A DNA stretch of 64,000 nt from Ligustrum vulgare (GCA_963555705.1 OY743172.1:17049446-17113445); one strand, 5' to 3'; positions 45,005 through 55,955 are shown, numbered from the stretch's first letter. The notes: generated from the sequence alone by a model not told the origin. Translations and numbers: made by a program.

Positions 45005-45030
45005 ATCCTTTTACACTAGTGTAAAAGGAT
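45005..45030. repeat. perfect 26-bp palindrome
   Basis: ATCCTTTTACACT and its exact reverse complement abut with no spacer. It could extrude as a cruciform or be a junction scar of inverted copies. Nothing else nearby explains it. Confidence 0.9.
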
Positions 45031-45446
45031 ATGAATAATACTCTTATATCAAATCATTCGGAATATGAAAATTGGCTGCTGACATTAAGGAAAAAGGTCA
45101 TAGCTTTAAACGCTCACCCACATGCCTACTATATTGTGCTTCAAAAGTACATTTGAATACCAATTGGTCCATCCATTGTTTTTAATTGCAAAAGAAGCCT
45201 CAAAAGATGTAGTAGTAGTACACAAAACCAGGCACAATTTTCAGGTAACATAATCTTTGGTAAATCGCAAATGGTTGTTGGAAGTTAACCCATGGATTCA
45301 TGAGTTCATTTAAACATCAAATAGGATCATATCTACTTATGATATCTTAAAAGATAATTATTGAACACTAATTAGAGCTACAAAATTTAAAAGTTAAAAC
45401 TATAAGCTTGAACTAACGAAAATAAAAAGAGCTAAAACACTACTAT

Positions 45447-46262
45447 GCTCAATTGGAACTTCGTCAAAGATTCCATAAATGGGTGATTTCAGTAAACACT
45501 TCTTTTCCTTGGGGGGAGGGTGAGATAGACCGTAGACGTTGGCATTGACAGAGTCATATGGAGATATGAAAACCCTGCAGAAATGTCTGTACATCTCTGT
45601 TGCTGACTGAACCAAAAATAATACCATACAATTTAGGCGTACTTTGACCTTCATTGGAAATGAGCTTCTACTTAGAAGTTTAGTTATCCAATGTGAGTAC
45701 AATCTTACCAAGTTCACTGGATACAAAGCTGCAGTTGTTACCTTCACCATTGGATACAAACCCAGTTTCATAGAATACATCATAGCTTACAATTCTGACA
45801 CCTAAACCAGTGTGCATGCATGCCAATCCAACGAAATGATAACATATTATATTACTACAAAATAGCACTATTGATCATTAGTAGCGTGTAATTCAAAAAT
45901 TGGTTTCTAGGTTCTGGTTGCAGTGTATAAATAGGATCGATGAGTTTTCTATGATTATTTCATGTAATTCACAAGTGGATCAACAAGCATCAACAAAATT
46001 TCTATCAACTTGGGGGGCAAAACCAGTTTTATTTCTGTCTATGGTAAGCACACTTCTCTTGCATGGATAGAATGAAAAAATACTCCTTTAGTTTTTGCTT
46101 ATCATGTGGGAGGGAAAATAATATACGATAAATAACAAGAAAAAGTTATGCTGGTAAAACTGAAAAAAAAAAAAAAGGACACATCATGCTTACCTCCAAA
46201 AAAATGTCTCTGTATCTTGAGAAATTAAGGTCTGAACACTCAAGGCTCTTAGCAACAAGTTC
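45447..46262 (-). pseudogene. unidentified exon-like pieces, minus strand
   Basis: Three pieces have AG acceptors and GT donors. 46262-46194 reads ELVAKSLECSDLNFSRYRDI. 45801-45709 reads RIVSYDVFYETGFVSNGEGN. 45606-about 45447 reads EMYRHFCRVFISPYDSVNAN and SPIYGIFDEVPIEHS. The exon phases do not join as they stand, so either an exon is missing or the gene is decayed. A possible upstream exon with a donor lies at about 47179 (CCATCCCAAG|GTAATC). I do not recognise the family. Confidence 0.35.
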
Positions 46263-47960
46263 CTGCACAACACCTCATTTTCATAAGTTCTCTCAGCATA
46301 TACTGCACCCACCCGAATGATAGCGGATGCACACACCCATTAAATGAGAAACCAACTCACGGGTAAGTATTAACCGTCATATGAAAGTATTTAGTCATAG
46401 TTACTAGCAGTTTTGTAAAATGTGAAAACTTGATGTAATTTAAATCTTAAAACTCACAATTTATCTCTAAGATAACATATAACCGATATGATCCCCACAT
46501 ATTGATTTGGAATTGATTAACCAAATCAAATATTTTTGTAACTAGAAAATTATTATCCCGATCTCGAGTCTAGAATATTAGGTTTTAAATTTCAATACAT
46601 GGTAAAATATTTTCGTTCTGGGGTAAATTGTGGAGAATTTGGCATGGAATTAGATTTTTGAATGATCTGTTCCTGGAATTCTAGTCTCCAAATCAACTCT
46701 CCCACACAAGGAAAAAAAAATTATTAATCAACGATAAGAAGAAAACGAAAATTCATAACAAAATCAGCACCATGTAAAACCCAAACCCAAACCCATGGCC
46801 ATATTTAAGACAATAACTCACTTTATTAATTTGTTTTGATTTGAAGTAGAGAACTCACCAGTTTGTACAAGCGACTTGTAATTTCGTTGATTTTTTAATT
46901 TTCGGTTCAATTGTGGTTGTCGTTCGTCCACCAAGAAATCGGGAATTGAATTTCTGTAGGGTATTCGAACTTGAATCTGGAAAAAAACAACAAAGACGGT
47001 GGGTTTTTGAAATTTAATACGGAAGAAACGGGTTTGTTGCGTTGTAGGCAAAGTTTTTTTTAAATAAAATCCTAAAAATGACTGGTTCTTCTTAGAGAGA
47101 AAATTGAGGATGGATTAGGTCTTTGTGAGTGTGTGAGTGCAGTCGTGTATTGGGAGGAGAAGGGAATGGGGAGATTACCTTGGGATGGTGGTGGAGGCGA
47201 TGGTGGCAGGCGGTTGGAGGAGACACGAGAGCGAGGGAGAGGTGCCGAGAGGGAGCCAATGAAAGAAAAGAACGATATACTTTGTGTGTGGGGTGTGTGC
47301 AAAAGTGAGAATAGTGAGGAGATATTTTTTATTATTATAGATAGACATAGAAAATAGTATGTAGATAATGAACAATAATAAGTAGTTTAAGTGTGAAAAT
47401 AAAGACTGAAAAACGAACAGTAATCGACATATCAATTCTTTTAATGTAGTAGGATATAACACCAATGATGTTATATCATTTTCCACTTGGAATAGCATAT
47501 AAAGAAAATAATCCTAATCAAATTTGATCATTTTTCATTTTCTTGCAAAACAATAATTTTTTATTCCATAAATATGGGTCAAACTCAACAATATCTGTAT
47601 AAACATCATTTTCCTTGCCAAACTAGTATGTGGTTCAAAATCGTAGGGTGTGTCCAGTTGTTGACATCTTAAGATCTAGGATCTCAAGATTGTTCAAGAA
47701 TCGAGTCATTTCAACCATCCCTAATGATGTGGAAAAGAAAAGGCAAAATAAAAAATGACCCATCTTTTCTTGGAGAAAGTATTTTCTTCTTGTGAGCGTT
47801 ACCTTTAACCAAAAGAAGAGTGAGAAATACTCAACACATTCACATGACTTCGGAGAAATAGTTGGTATTGGTCATAATCAAAAGGATAGTCTTGAGAAAC
47901 TTGCAAAGAGTTCACGTTTGGGTTTGTTAGAATTTTGCCGTCAATCTTCCTAAATGTGTC
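46263..47960. other. no firm gene; possible 5' region of the preceding minus-strand pieces
   Basis: 47160-47290 is GC-richer and on the minus strand looks like a leader ending at a GTAATC donor. Apart from this the sequence is AT-rich with no domain on either strand. Confidence 0.35.
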
Positions 47961-48118
47961 CATTTGATAACAATGTAGTGGTTTATAAACTGGTTTATTT
48001 ATGATTTTGAGGTATACCGTGTGGTTGAAAAGTGGAGAGAGAAAATTTGAATGGTTAAAAAGTGGTTTGAGAAATTGTGTGATTTATAAAACGATTTATA
48101 AACCGTTTACCAAACAGA
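47961..48118. repeat. MITE family A copy
   Basis: From CATTTGATAACAATGTAGTGG to TTTATAAACCGTTTACCAAACAG, with inverted ends built on GTTTATAAAC. The interior has TGTGGTTGAAAAGTGGAGAG, shared with the other family A copies. No coding sequence. Confidence 0.7.
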
Positions 48119-48712
48119 AATTTAACGCTTCGAGCATGTTCTAGCTATGTGGCAGCATAAATACATGAATCTTGCACGAAGCATCAAAAAATTTATACTG
48201 GGATTACTTATGGTATCAAAATGTTTTTTGGATTGAGAAAAATATTGCTCAAGAAGCTCACGAAAGTGTGTATTTCTCGGGTTGAGCTCCAAAAAAATGG
48301 AGTTCTATGCTTCCATTTGCACAGATAGTATAAAAGTTTGTTGTAAAAAAAGGTTGAACGCCAACATTAGGTATTCCACCTTCTCTGTCCTTGGATTGGT
48401 GAAGGATGTGAATCACAAGTTATGTTTTAAGCTGGCAAGATTTGGGTGCCACTTATTGAACATACAAAATGTCTAACAAATTCGAAGTTACGAACTTTGT
48501 ATAACAACATTTGTGAATCCTCAATTTTGATAGTTAGAATGTGCCATTGGGCAAAAAACGTTTGTTGTAAATTATGTTGTTCTTGGGAGATGCGAACGCC
48601 AAATAGAATAATTTTCATTCCCTTACGTTGAAAGTCTCAGGCGAAGTCTACAGCATTCTATTACTTTGTCTTCTTCAACAAGCATGCATGAACTCAAGGG
48701 ATCATAACATTA
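48119..48712. other. no gene seen
   Basis: Short open frames on both strands overlap at 48282-48631 without domains or splice logic. Probably non-coding. Confidence 0.45.
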
Positions 48713-48873
48713 GGGTCATGTTTGGTGAAGGTTAAAATTAATTTTTTAATAAATTTTCATAAAAAATGGTGAGATGTGTGGCTGAAAAGTTCTGAATCCC
48801 ATAAAATATGTGATTGAAATTGATTATTAATTTATATTAAAATTTAGATTTTAATTTGTATCAAACATGACTT
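48713..48873. repeat. MITE family B copy
   Basis: Inverted ends GTCATGTTTGGT and ATCAAACATGAC flank an AT-rich core (TTAAAATTAATTTTTTAATA). TTA-like trinucleotides flank it, suggesting a PIF/Harbinger-type element. Related copies at 1-104 and 54489-54655. Confidence 0.6.
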
Positions 48874-48914
48874 AGATAAGAAAAAACTTTCCATAGGTTT
48901 GTTTCATGTTGATT

Positions 48915-49347
48915 TAGAGGTGGCAAATGGGTCGAGCCGCTCGTCGGTTCGTTGGCTCGGCTCGCAAAAACACGAGCCGAGGGAGGCTCAGCTCGTCAAA
49001 TGAACAAGCTCGTGGGCGAGCCAAGCAACGTCGTTGAATCCCGAGCCGAGGATCGGCTCGTGGTTCAACGAGCGGCTCGTTGGCACGAGCGACAAGCCTA
49101 GCGGCTAGTCGGCTCGTTAAAAAAAAAAAAATTGAAATGTTTTTTACAATATTACGTTTCCAAAAAGTTAAAAAAAATAAAATAATAACAATTTAAAATC
49201 ACAACAACGCGTCAACACCCTTATATTAATAATAATAATAATTTAAAAAAAAGAGTTTAACGAGCCGAGCTCGCAGCTCGTAGGCCAAGCAGAGCTCGAC
49301 CCGGGTCAAACGAGCCGAGCCAGCTCGGCTCAGCCCATTGCCACCCA
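48915..49347. mobile_element. GC-rich foldback MITE, hAT-like
   Basis: It begins TAGAGGTGGCAAATGGG and ends CCCATTGCCACCCA, inverted with small differences. The flanks GTTGATT (48908-48914) and GTTGATT (49348-49354) are identical. The first 200 bp is full of CGAGCCG/GGCTCG in both orientations, so it folds strongly. The TAGxGGTGGCAA terminus and a duplication of 7-8 bp fit hAT MITEs. No transposase. Confidence 0.8.
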
Positions 49348-49367
49348 GTTGATTACTTCACTTTACT

Positions 49368-49515
49368 CTGTTCGGTAACACTGTAGCAGTTTATAAACGA
49401 TTTTTTTACTATTTAAAAAGTAAGATATGTGGTTGAAAAGTGAAGAGAAAATTTGGATGGTTAAAAAGTGATTTGAAAAATTATATTATTTATAAATTGA
49501 TTTATTAACAATAAT
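49368..49515. repeat. MITE family A copy
   Basis: Starts CTGTTCGGTAACACTGTAGC and contains GTTTATAAACGA, ATATGTGGTTGAAAAGTG and GGTTAAAAAGTGATTTG. The right end is decayed (TTGATTTATTAACAATAATG). Confidence 0.65.
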
Positions 49516-49920
49516 GATTATGTCAGAGGATCACTAATTTTCGTAAGTTGATTTTAAGTTTTTTTTTTCATTTTGATCATTTTTGTGTGTAAATGTTACC
49601 GAAACTGAAAAGATGGAATGCACGATCTTGCACTTTACTGCGCTGCTAATTTTGTGTCAACCAACCGTCAAATTGAAACAAATCAAAAATTATTGGACGA
49701 TGATGATATGAAAAAAGAAAAGATGGAAATCTAGGATTATTACTGGACGCTAGGACAACTAGGTGACGGACGCGAAGGAATATAGTAGGGGCCCCTTTAT
49801 TAAAAGTGGCAATTTTTTGCATAATTTACAGATCACTATGAGTACCTTGAGAAAATCTTCGTGCATAAATTCCATTTGAATATTTTGTTCAAGTATTATT
49901 TCAAGAATATTGCCTTAGCC

Positions 49921-50069
49921 TACGTTTGTTAAATCGTTTATAAATTGTACATTTTTTTAAATCACTTTTTAATTTAATATATATTTTTAAATCATCTTTC
50001 AATCACACGTTTTATCTTGAGAGCATCATATTATTTGTTTATAAACAAAATTTTTTTTTACCAAACAAG
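49921..50069. repeat. MITE family A copy, inverted
   Basis: TACGTTTGTTAAATCGTTTA to TTTATAAACAAAATTTTTTT and ACCAAACAAG. Internal AATCACACGTTTTATCTTGA corresponds to the reverse complement of the other copies. Confidence 0.6.
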
Positions 50070-50125
50070 ATATGATGATAAAAGGAAGGCAATTTCACAC
50101 AATAATTTTTTCTATCTACACCACA

Positions 50126-50294
50126 TTCGTTTGGTAACACTCTTTGATTTATAAATTGATTTATTTATACTTTTGAGGTAAAAAGTAGTTGTTGAAAATT
50201 GAAAATAGTAAATTTATATGATTAAAAAAGTGATTTTAAAAAATTGTATAGTTTATAAACACAAACCATTTTTTGTAGTTTACCTAACACATGC
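50126..50294. repeat. MITE family A copy
   Basis: TTCGTTTGGTAACACTC to TAGTTTACCTAACACATG, with TTTTGAGGTAAAAAGTAG inside. Lies directly beside the preceding inverted copy. Confidence 0.65.
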
Positions 50295-50492
50295 TTAATC
50301 ATTGGAAATATCTTTAATATTTGCTTACTTTTGTTCTTATTATGTTCTCAATTTTTTTTATCACATTATTATTTTTAACCTTGAATTAATTAATATATTT
50401 TGTTTCTAATCATGATTTTTATGCACATACTATGCTAACGTACATTGGAAAGATGGATACATATTTTGTTTAACTTGCATTATAGTGTTCTA

Positions 50493-50673
50493 GGAGCAAC
50501 TACAACCGTGGTGTAATTTACACCCCTAAAATCACTTTTACATCTCAATATACATTCCGATGGATTTATATTAAACTTTTGCTCCAATGGCGAGATGCAC
50601 ATTATAAGATTTAAATTTAATTTTTGCACAATTTTTTTAACTAGTAAATTTTATGTTAATCTATTTTTTTATT

Positions 50674-50749
<76 letters not shown>

Positions 50750-51095
50750 TTATGAACAAATCGATCTAAGAAATTCAAATTTTGGTAAAGAAAATATAAA
50801 TATTAAAAAATAAAAAATGTGTAAATTAATATAAAAATTCAAATTATAATGTAAATTAATATAATAAATTTAAATTATATATCTCACATCAAATTTTTAG
50901 GAATTGATAGTTAAATTTAGTTGAATTTTATTCCAAGTGGAGGTATAAAACAAGATGCAATTGTGGATCTTCTTATAGATCTTTGATCGGAAATCTAATT
51001 GACATCTCGCTTACACCCCACCATTGGAGACCATTTCGACGAATTTGAGGATGTAAATCACTAATTGAAGTTATTTTACACCATTGGAGTTGCTC
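50493..51095. mobile_element. TIR MITE, family C, copy 1
   Basis: Begins GGAGCAACTACAACCGTGGTG and ends CACCATTGGAGTTGCTC, an inverted pair, flanked on both sides by TA. The interior carries a 66-bp AT microsatellite (50679-50744). No coding sequence. A TA duplication would suit a Tc1/mariner-type element. Confidence 0.75.
50679..50744. repeat. (AT)33 microsatellite
   Basis: A run of AT dinucleotides inside family C copy 1. The equivalent place in copy 2 (about 51296-51306) has only about five AT units. Confidence 0.95.
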
Positions 51096-51114
51096 TAAAA
51101 ACATATTTCACCTA

Positions 51115-51658
51115 ACAACTTCAATCGTGGTGTAATTTACACTCAAAAAATCACTTTTACATATCAATATACATCCCGTGGATCTATATTAAAGTTTTGT
51201 TCCAATGGTGAAATGCAAATTATAAGATTTAAACTTAGTTTTTATACAATTTTTTTAGCTAGTAAATTTTATGTTAATCTATTTTTTTATTTGTACATAT
51301 ATATAAATATTACAAACAAATCGACCTAAAAAATTTGAAATTTCCTCAAGAAAATAAAAATATTAAAAAATTTAAAATGTGCAAATTAATATAAAAATTC
51401 AAATTGTAATGTAAATTAATATAATGGATTTAAATTATATATCTCACCTCAAAATTTTATGAATTGATAGCTAAATTTAGGTGAATTTTGTTCCATGTGG
51501 AGATGTAAAACAAGATGCAATTGTAGATCCCTTTTTAGATCTTTGGTCGAAAATCTAATTTACATCCCGTTTACACCCCGTCATTGGATATCATTCCGGA
51601 GAGTTTGGGGATGTAAATCGCTAATTTAAGCTATTTTACACCACCATTGAAGTTGCTC
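51115..51658. mobile_element. TIR MITE, family C, copy 2
   Basis: It has the same order and orientation as copy 1, 18 bp further right. Its ends are ACAACTTCAATCGTGGTG and CACCACCATTGAAGTTGCTC, flanked by TA. Overall resemblance is high along the full length, for example ATCACTTTTACAT and TTAATCTATTTTTTTATTTG. Confidence 0.75.
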
Positions 51659-51659
51659 T

Positions 51660-52006
51660 AACATCTTTTAACAACTATTTTTTAAGTCACTTTTAAATCA
51701 CATATTTTAAATTATTTATTTATAAACAAAAAAAAAAGTTTTCAAACCGATCCAATAATTCAAAAAAAAAAAATCACATTTTTCGCTCTGATAATAAATA
51801 TTTTAAACGAAAATCAACTTGATAGACAAGATATGAAAATTGAAATTAAAAAATTGGGAACACAAGTGTAAAAATAAGAAAAGTTTGGAATATTCATTAT
51901 AATTAAAATGTGGTGTCATTAACAAACAAAAAAAAAAAAAATGGTGTAAATATATTTAACCAAAAAGGAAAAATGTAAACCCCTGACGGAAATTTTGATA
52001 CCCATT
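51660..52006. other. AT-rich 3' flank of LRR gene
   Basis: No gene. A degraded family A-like stretch lies at 51660-51745. Poly(A) signals for the minus-strand LRR gene cannot be fixed; AATATATTTACACC-like motifs near 51940 on the minus strand are possible. Confidence 0.4.
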
Positions 52007-53215
52007 TTACCCTCTCCGTCTGCATTGTTGAGCAGGCCTCGTCTTCTGTTTTCCAGCTTTTAAAGGGCAAGGTGTCTGTATGGGCAGGACCATACAATTA
52101 TACTGTAGACACAATGAACTGCTTAGTGGAATATCAGCAAGTGGATTAATCCGAATCCCGGTAAGATAATTGTGCTGTAAATAAAGTATTCTTAAACCGC
52201 CTGCTAATAATCGGTCTACAAAGTTACCCGGGACTTGACCCGTGAACTGGTTGTTATTCAGATATAGATTCTCGACCGTGGAAAACAATGGAGATATTTC
52301 ACCGGACAACTGGTTGAAGCTCAAATCCACGGTCGGGATTGTCACAAAGTGAAACGGTTGAACCGGGCCGGAGAATAGATTTCTCTGTAATTGAAGGTTA
52401 TTGATTGGGAAATTGAAAATAATGCCAGGAATCCGACCGGTGAACATGTTCATGCCGAGGTCGAGGTAGCTTAACCGGTTTAGACGGGATAAAAGCATGT
52501 CAACTGGGCCGGTGAGCCTGTTCCAAGACAATGAGAGGTATTGAAGAGAGGGAGGGAGGGATTGTGGTGAAAGAGAACCGGAGAGGGCGTTGTGCTTGAG
52601 ATCGAGTCTGGTCAGGATACGGGAACCGAATGATGGAACTGGACCAGAGAGCCGGTTGTGAGAGAGAAGGACGTTGGACAACGCCGGTATGGTTCCTATT
52701 GACCAAGGGATTCTTCCGGTAAGCAGATTAAAACTAAGATCAAGAGTTCGAAGTCCCCGGAGCTGGCCCAGAGTCACAGGAATTTGGCCGGAGATGAAGT
52801 TCCGGCTGACTGCAAGAAACCTCAGGTACTTCAACTGAGATAAAGTTTGTGGTAGAAACCCGATTATCCGACCCGGTACCACAGTGAATTCGGCAAGAGC
52901 GGAGAGTTTACCAATAGCCGGGTTGATCCGACCAGTCAAACCTGGTGACCCGGCCCGTGGATCGCCCAGATTTAAAGCTACGACTCTGTTTCCTCGACAA
53001 TACACTCCTGCAAAGTTGCATGGCTCCGAAGTGAAATCCCAGGAAGCAAAATAATTCGACCCGGGTAAATCCTCCAAGCTTCTCCTGATTTCTTGCAGGG
53101 CCAAGAAATCAACCGGTGCCAACATGCCACAAGCAAAAATACTGCAGTTGAAGAAGAAAATCAAATGCGAAATAAACATGAAGAAGTTAACATTTTTCCT
53201 GAATAAAAACCTCAT
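52007..53215 (-). CDS. secreted leucine-rich-repeat protein, single exon
   Basis: A 402-residue protein from ATG 53215 (MRFLFRKNVNFFMFISHLIF), chosen because it starts a clear signal peptide (hydrophobic FMFISHLIFFFNCSIFACG). An in-frame ATG at 53311 would add 32 residues that lack such a signal. After an LRR N-cap (FLALQEIRRSLEDL, SEPCNFAGVYC with a Cys pair) come about ten plant-type LRRs: GLRTLDLSFNLLTGRIPWSI, RLDLKHNALSGSL, RLSYLDLGMNMFTGRIP, TVDLSFNQLSGEI, NLYLNNNQFTGQVP. The Cys-rich C-cap reads LCLQYNCMVLPIQTPC, then a basic tail. There is no second membrane segment or kinase, so it is an extracellular LRR-only protein, perhaps in recognition or cell-wall signalling. No introns, no stops, apparently intact. 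Confidence 0.93.
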   Translation of the reverse strand: MRFLFRKNVNFFMFISHLIFFFNCSIFACGMLAPVDFLALQEIRRSLEDLPGSNYFASWDFTSEPCNFAGVYCRGNRVVALNLGDPRAGSPGLTGRINPAIGKLSALAEFTVVPGRIIGFLPQTLSQLKYLRFLAVSRNFISGQIPVTLGQLRGLRTLDLSFNLLTGRIPWSIGTIPALSNVLLSHNRLSGPVPSFGSRILTRLDLKHNALSGSLSPQSLPPSLQYLSLSWNRLTGPVDMLLSRLNRLSYLDLGMNMFTGRIPGIIFNFPINNLQLQRNLFSGPVQPFHFVTIPTVDLSFNQLSGEISPLFSTVENLYLNNNQFTGQVPGNFVDRLLAGGLRILYLQHNYLTGIRINPLADIPLSSSLCLQYNCMVLPIQTPCPLKAGKQKTRPAQQCRRRG

Positions 53216-53364
53216 AACTTTGTTCTTCTGCAGTTGAGTGTAATGGTGCAGAAGAAATAAACGGTTTCCGGGAATTGCTTTTCCGTGAAGAGCAGAGTTT
53301 ATTGCTGACAAAAATATAGGAAGGGCGTGAACGCTTTAATGGGGACAGCATGAAAGTAGCAGAG

Positions 53365-53390
53365 ATGAAAGTTGTATAAATAGTGACAAG
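53365..53390 (-). promoter_or_regulatory. possible TATA element of the LRR gene
   Basis: The minus strand reads CACTATTTATACAAC about 160 bp upstream of the chosen ATG. The position is plausible for a TATA box with a leader of about 120 bp. No other evidence. Confidence 0.35.
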
Positions 53391-53686
53391 AAGAGTGGCT
53401 TCGCATGAAAGAAAACAACAAAATATTTGATCAAAAAAAAAAAAACAACAAAAGTGTTGTCGTTGTATTTACCCTCTTAAAAATGATGATGCTATTTCTG
53501 TTTTGCCTCGTTATAAAAAATACATTTTTCTCCCAATATTTTAAATCACACATTTATCTTTTGATTCTAATTAAAATGAATTTTTTTAAATAAATAGTGA
53601 TTCAAGTGATTTTTCAAACTATTTTTTAACTAACATATTTTTCTTATAAAACTACAATTTTTTTGTTTATAAGTCTATATTCTTTA
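53391..53686. other. non-coding upstream of LRR gene
   Basis: AT-rich with poly-A tracts; no gene. Confidence 0.5.
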
Positions 53687-53830
53687 ACGTAATCATTATA
53701 ATTTATAAATAAATAAATTCTCAAATTATTTTTTAACTATATACTTTTCTCTCTCCACTTTTAACCACGTATTTCATCTAAAAAACTAAATTAAATAATT
53801 TATAATTGTTACAATGTTATCGAACAGAAC
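53687..53830. repeat. MITE family A copy, inverted
   Basis: TAACGTAATCATTATAATTT to ACAATGTTATCGAACAG, with CCACTTTTAACCACGTATTTC inside. Confidence 0.6.
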
Positions 53831-54283
53831 TTAAACAAATAAAAGTTGTCAAAGAGAAACCTTATGAGGCGGATTTGAAAAATTGAGACTTGGAAGGAAA
53901 ATATAAAAACCAATCAAGAAAATTGGTTTGATACACTTTTGAGTTTAAGAACATGTTTTTTTTTTATATATATTTTTTAGGATGTTGAAAAATGCATAAA
54001 AAAAATATGTATAATAAAAAAGTAATTTGAGAAATTAGAATGATAAAAAAAACATATTTTTTAACATTTTTACCAAAATGAAGCTGAGCCCGTTTTCACA
54101 AAAAAAAAAAAAAAAAAAGGCTGAGGCGGTTAGAGTGTGGAGATTGGCTTGTGACTTGTGAGAGAAGGGAGGAAAGGGCACTGTGGTTGCATCAAGTACG
54201 AGGACAAGTCAATGATAGAACAGAATATTACAGCCAGACAGGCTTCAGATAAAAATATAATGGCAGCTTTTTTTTTTTTTTAA

Positions 54284-54325
<42 letters not shown>

Positions 54326-54488
54326 TTCCACCCCCTGTTTGAGGTTGGGTATATGGGTCCGAGCCAACCATACGAGGCCGACCCTTGAAAGTGATACTAA
54401 TTTTTATTTCCATTTTTTCCTTTGTTAGAGTCAAACTTTATTCAACTGAAATAAAGCCCCTATGTGATAGATATTTTTGTGAATAAAT
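53831..54488. other. non-coding with (ATT)n microsatellite
   Basis: No gene. A (TTA)n run of about 40 bp lies at 54285-54325. A poly-T and a poly-A tract lie at 54269-54280 and 54101-54118. Confidence 0.6.
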
Positions 54489-54655
54489 TTTGCCCGGTTT
54501 GGTTGAAGTAAAAGTTTAGATTTTAATCAAATTTAAAATTAACAATTAATTTTAATCATACATTTTCTGGTATTCAAAACTTTTCAATCGTACATCTCAT
54601 CAACTTTTATCAAAATCTACTAAAAATCTAATTTTTATCAATACTAAATAAGAGT
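54489..54655. repeat. MITE family B copy
   Basis: GGTTTGGTTGAAGTAAAAG to TTTTTATCAATACTAAATA, matching 1-104 directly and 48713-48873 inverted. Confidence 0.5.
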
Positions 54656-55223
54656 TATATACGAGTTTGTTTGATAAATTTGTTTATAAACAAACAATTT
54701 CCACAATTTATTTTTCAACTACATATTTTACCTCGAAAATGTCACATTTTTATTTAGAGTGTATTAGGTATTGTTTAAACAAAGTTTTTTTTTTAAATGA
54801 ATAATAATTTTTAGAAGAATGAATTGTTGAAATTTGGTTGAAAAATTAAATATTGTGGGCTTGACTTAATGGATTGTTTGTTGGAATATTTTGTATATAG
54901 TGACGCCAAAAGAAATAGAGAAAATTATATGAAGTCCGTACCTACAAATGGACAGTAACGGTAAGGAAACAAGAAAAAGAAAAAAGAAGGAAAGAGACAA
55001 AGTCGAGTCAAGTGACACATTGTCTTTAAGTCGAAGTTGTCCAGCAACGGTGTCTACGATTTATGACAATCAACTACCAAGATACAACAATTCATACTTG
55101 TGTTTGTAGCACTTCAAAACACAAGCACAACGAAACAAAATATGATTTTGTACTCCAAAATGAAAAATGAAGGAGAATCAAAATTATGCAACAAGAATGC
55201 AAGAATTTTGTTTAATGGAAGAG
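54656..55223. other. non-coding
   Basis: A partial family A-like segment lies at 54665-54780. The rest has no recognisable gene. Confidence 0.45.
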
Positions 55224-55228
55224 GAGAG

Positions 55229-55503
55229 TGTAACGATCCGGGTCCCACTTAACGGGTGTCCTGACCGTTAGATGACGGCGTACTATCCCACTGTACCAAC
55301 ATTAGATCTTTTTAGCATGTTTTGTCCTATCTCGCACGTTCCCCGAGAAAACTTCTCAGGAGGTCACCCATCATAGAATTTCTCCAAACCAGGCACGTTT
55401 AACTGAGAAGTTACTAACGATGGACTTTCGGAAAAGAAGGTACACCTTGTTGATATGAGTAGTATCTATCATATCTTTTAAGCTTTCTTGACCTGGTGTT
55501 ACA
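55229..55503 (-). repeat. Cassandra LTR (left)
   Basis: On the minus strand it runs from TGTAACACCAGG to CGGATCGTTACA. It differs from the right LTR at scattered sites and small indels, so the insertion is not recent. Confidence 0.88.
55340..55420 (-). repeat. 5S rRNA-like segment in left LTR
   Basis: On the minus strand AGTTAAACGTGCCTGG and GATGGGTGACCTCCTGAGAA match the 3' half of plant 5S rRNA (AGTTAAGCGTGCTTGG, GATGGGTGACCTCCTGGGAA). This region carries the internal RNA polymerase III control elements in true 5S genes. It is a retrotransposon part, not an rRNA gene. Confidence 0.85.
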
Positions 55504-55665
55504 ATCACCCCCCATTAAACTCGCAAGCTTAAACCATCTGAGGATCAATTGCCAGACATTGGGATTCTAGAGGTGGCTTCTACGGGTTCAAGAGGTGGCT
55601 CCCGCCCTATGGTGTAACACTTTGTCCTGCATAGCACTTAGTTCCCGATTTTCGGCTGGCGACCG

Positions 55666-55679
55666 TCTCTGATACCATT
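55666..55679 (-). other. Cassandra primer-binding site
   Basis: Minus-strand AATGGTATCAGAGA adjoins the LTR end and complements the 3' end of initiator tRNA-Met. Confidence 0.85.
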
Positions 55680-55955
55680 TGTAACGACCCGGGTCCACTT
55701 AACTGGCTGTTCTGACCGTTAGATGACGACGTACTATTCCCACTGTACCAACATTGGATCTTTTCAGCATACTTTTTCCTCACTTGCACGCTCCCCGAAA
55801 AAAACTTTCCAGGAAGTCACCAATCATAGAATTACTCCAAGCCAAGCACGCTTAAATGTAAAGTTTCTAATGATGGATTTTGGAAAAGAAGGTACACCTT
55901 ATTGGTATGAGTAGTATCTATCATATCTTTTAAGCTTACCTAGCCTGGTGTTACG
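55680..55955 (-). repeat. Cassandra LTR (right, 5' in sense)
   Basis: Contains the same 5S-like segment at about 55795-55865 on the minus strand, more diverged (GATTGGTGACTTCCTGGAAA). Confidence 0.87.

Larger units (their letters stand above)
55229..55955 (-). mobile_element. Cassandra-type TRIM, complete
   Basis: Two direct LTRs of about 275 bp (55229-55503 and 55680-55955) enclose 176 bp. Perfect GAGAG duplications flank it (55224-55228 and 55956-55960). The minus-strand order is LTR, PBS (AATGGTATCAGAGACGG, tRNA-Met type), short interior, PPT (AATGGGGGGTGAT), LTR. Both LTRs hold a minus-strand 5S rRNA-like stretch, which defines the Cassandra family of terminal-repeat retrotransposons in miniature. 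No protein is encoded, so an autonomous partner must move it. The last base of the right LTR is G where A is expected. Confidence 0.88.

Noticed and set aside
50595..50813. 72-codon frame with an Ile-Tyr repeat
   Set aside because: Translation of the AT microsatellite.
55723..55914. 63-codon plus-strand frame
   Set aside because: Lies within the Cassandra LTR antisense to the 5S-like part; not a gene.
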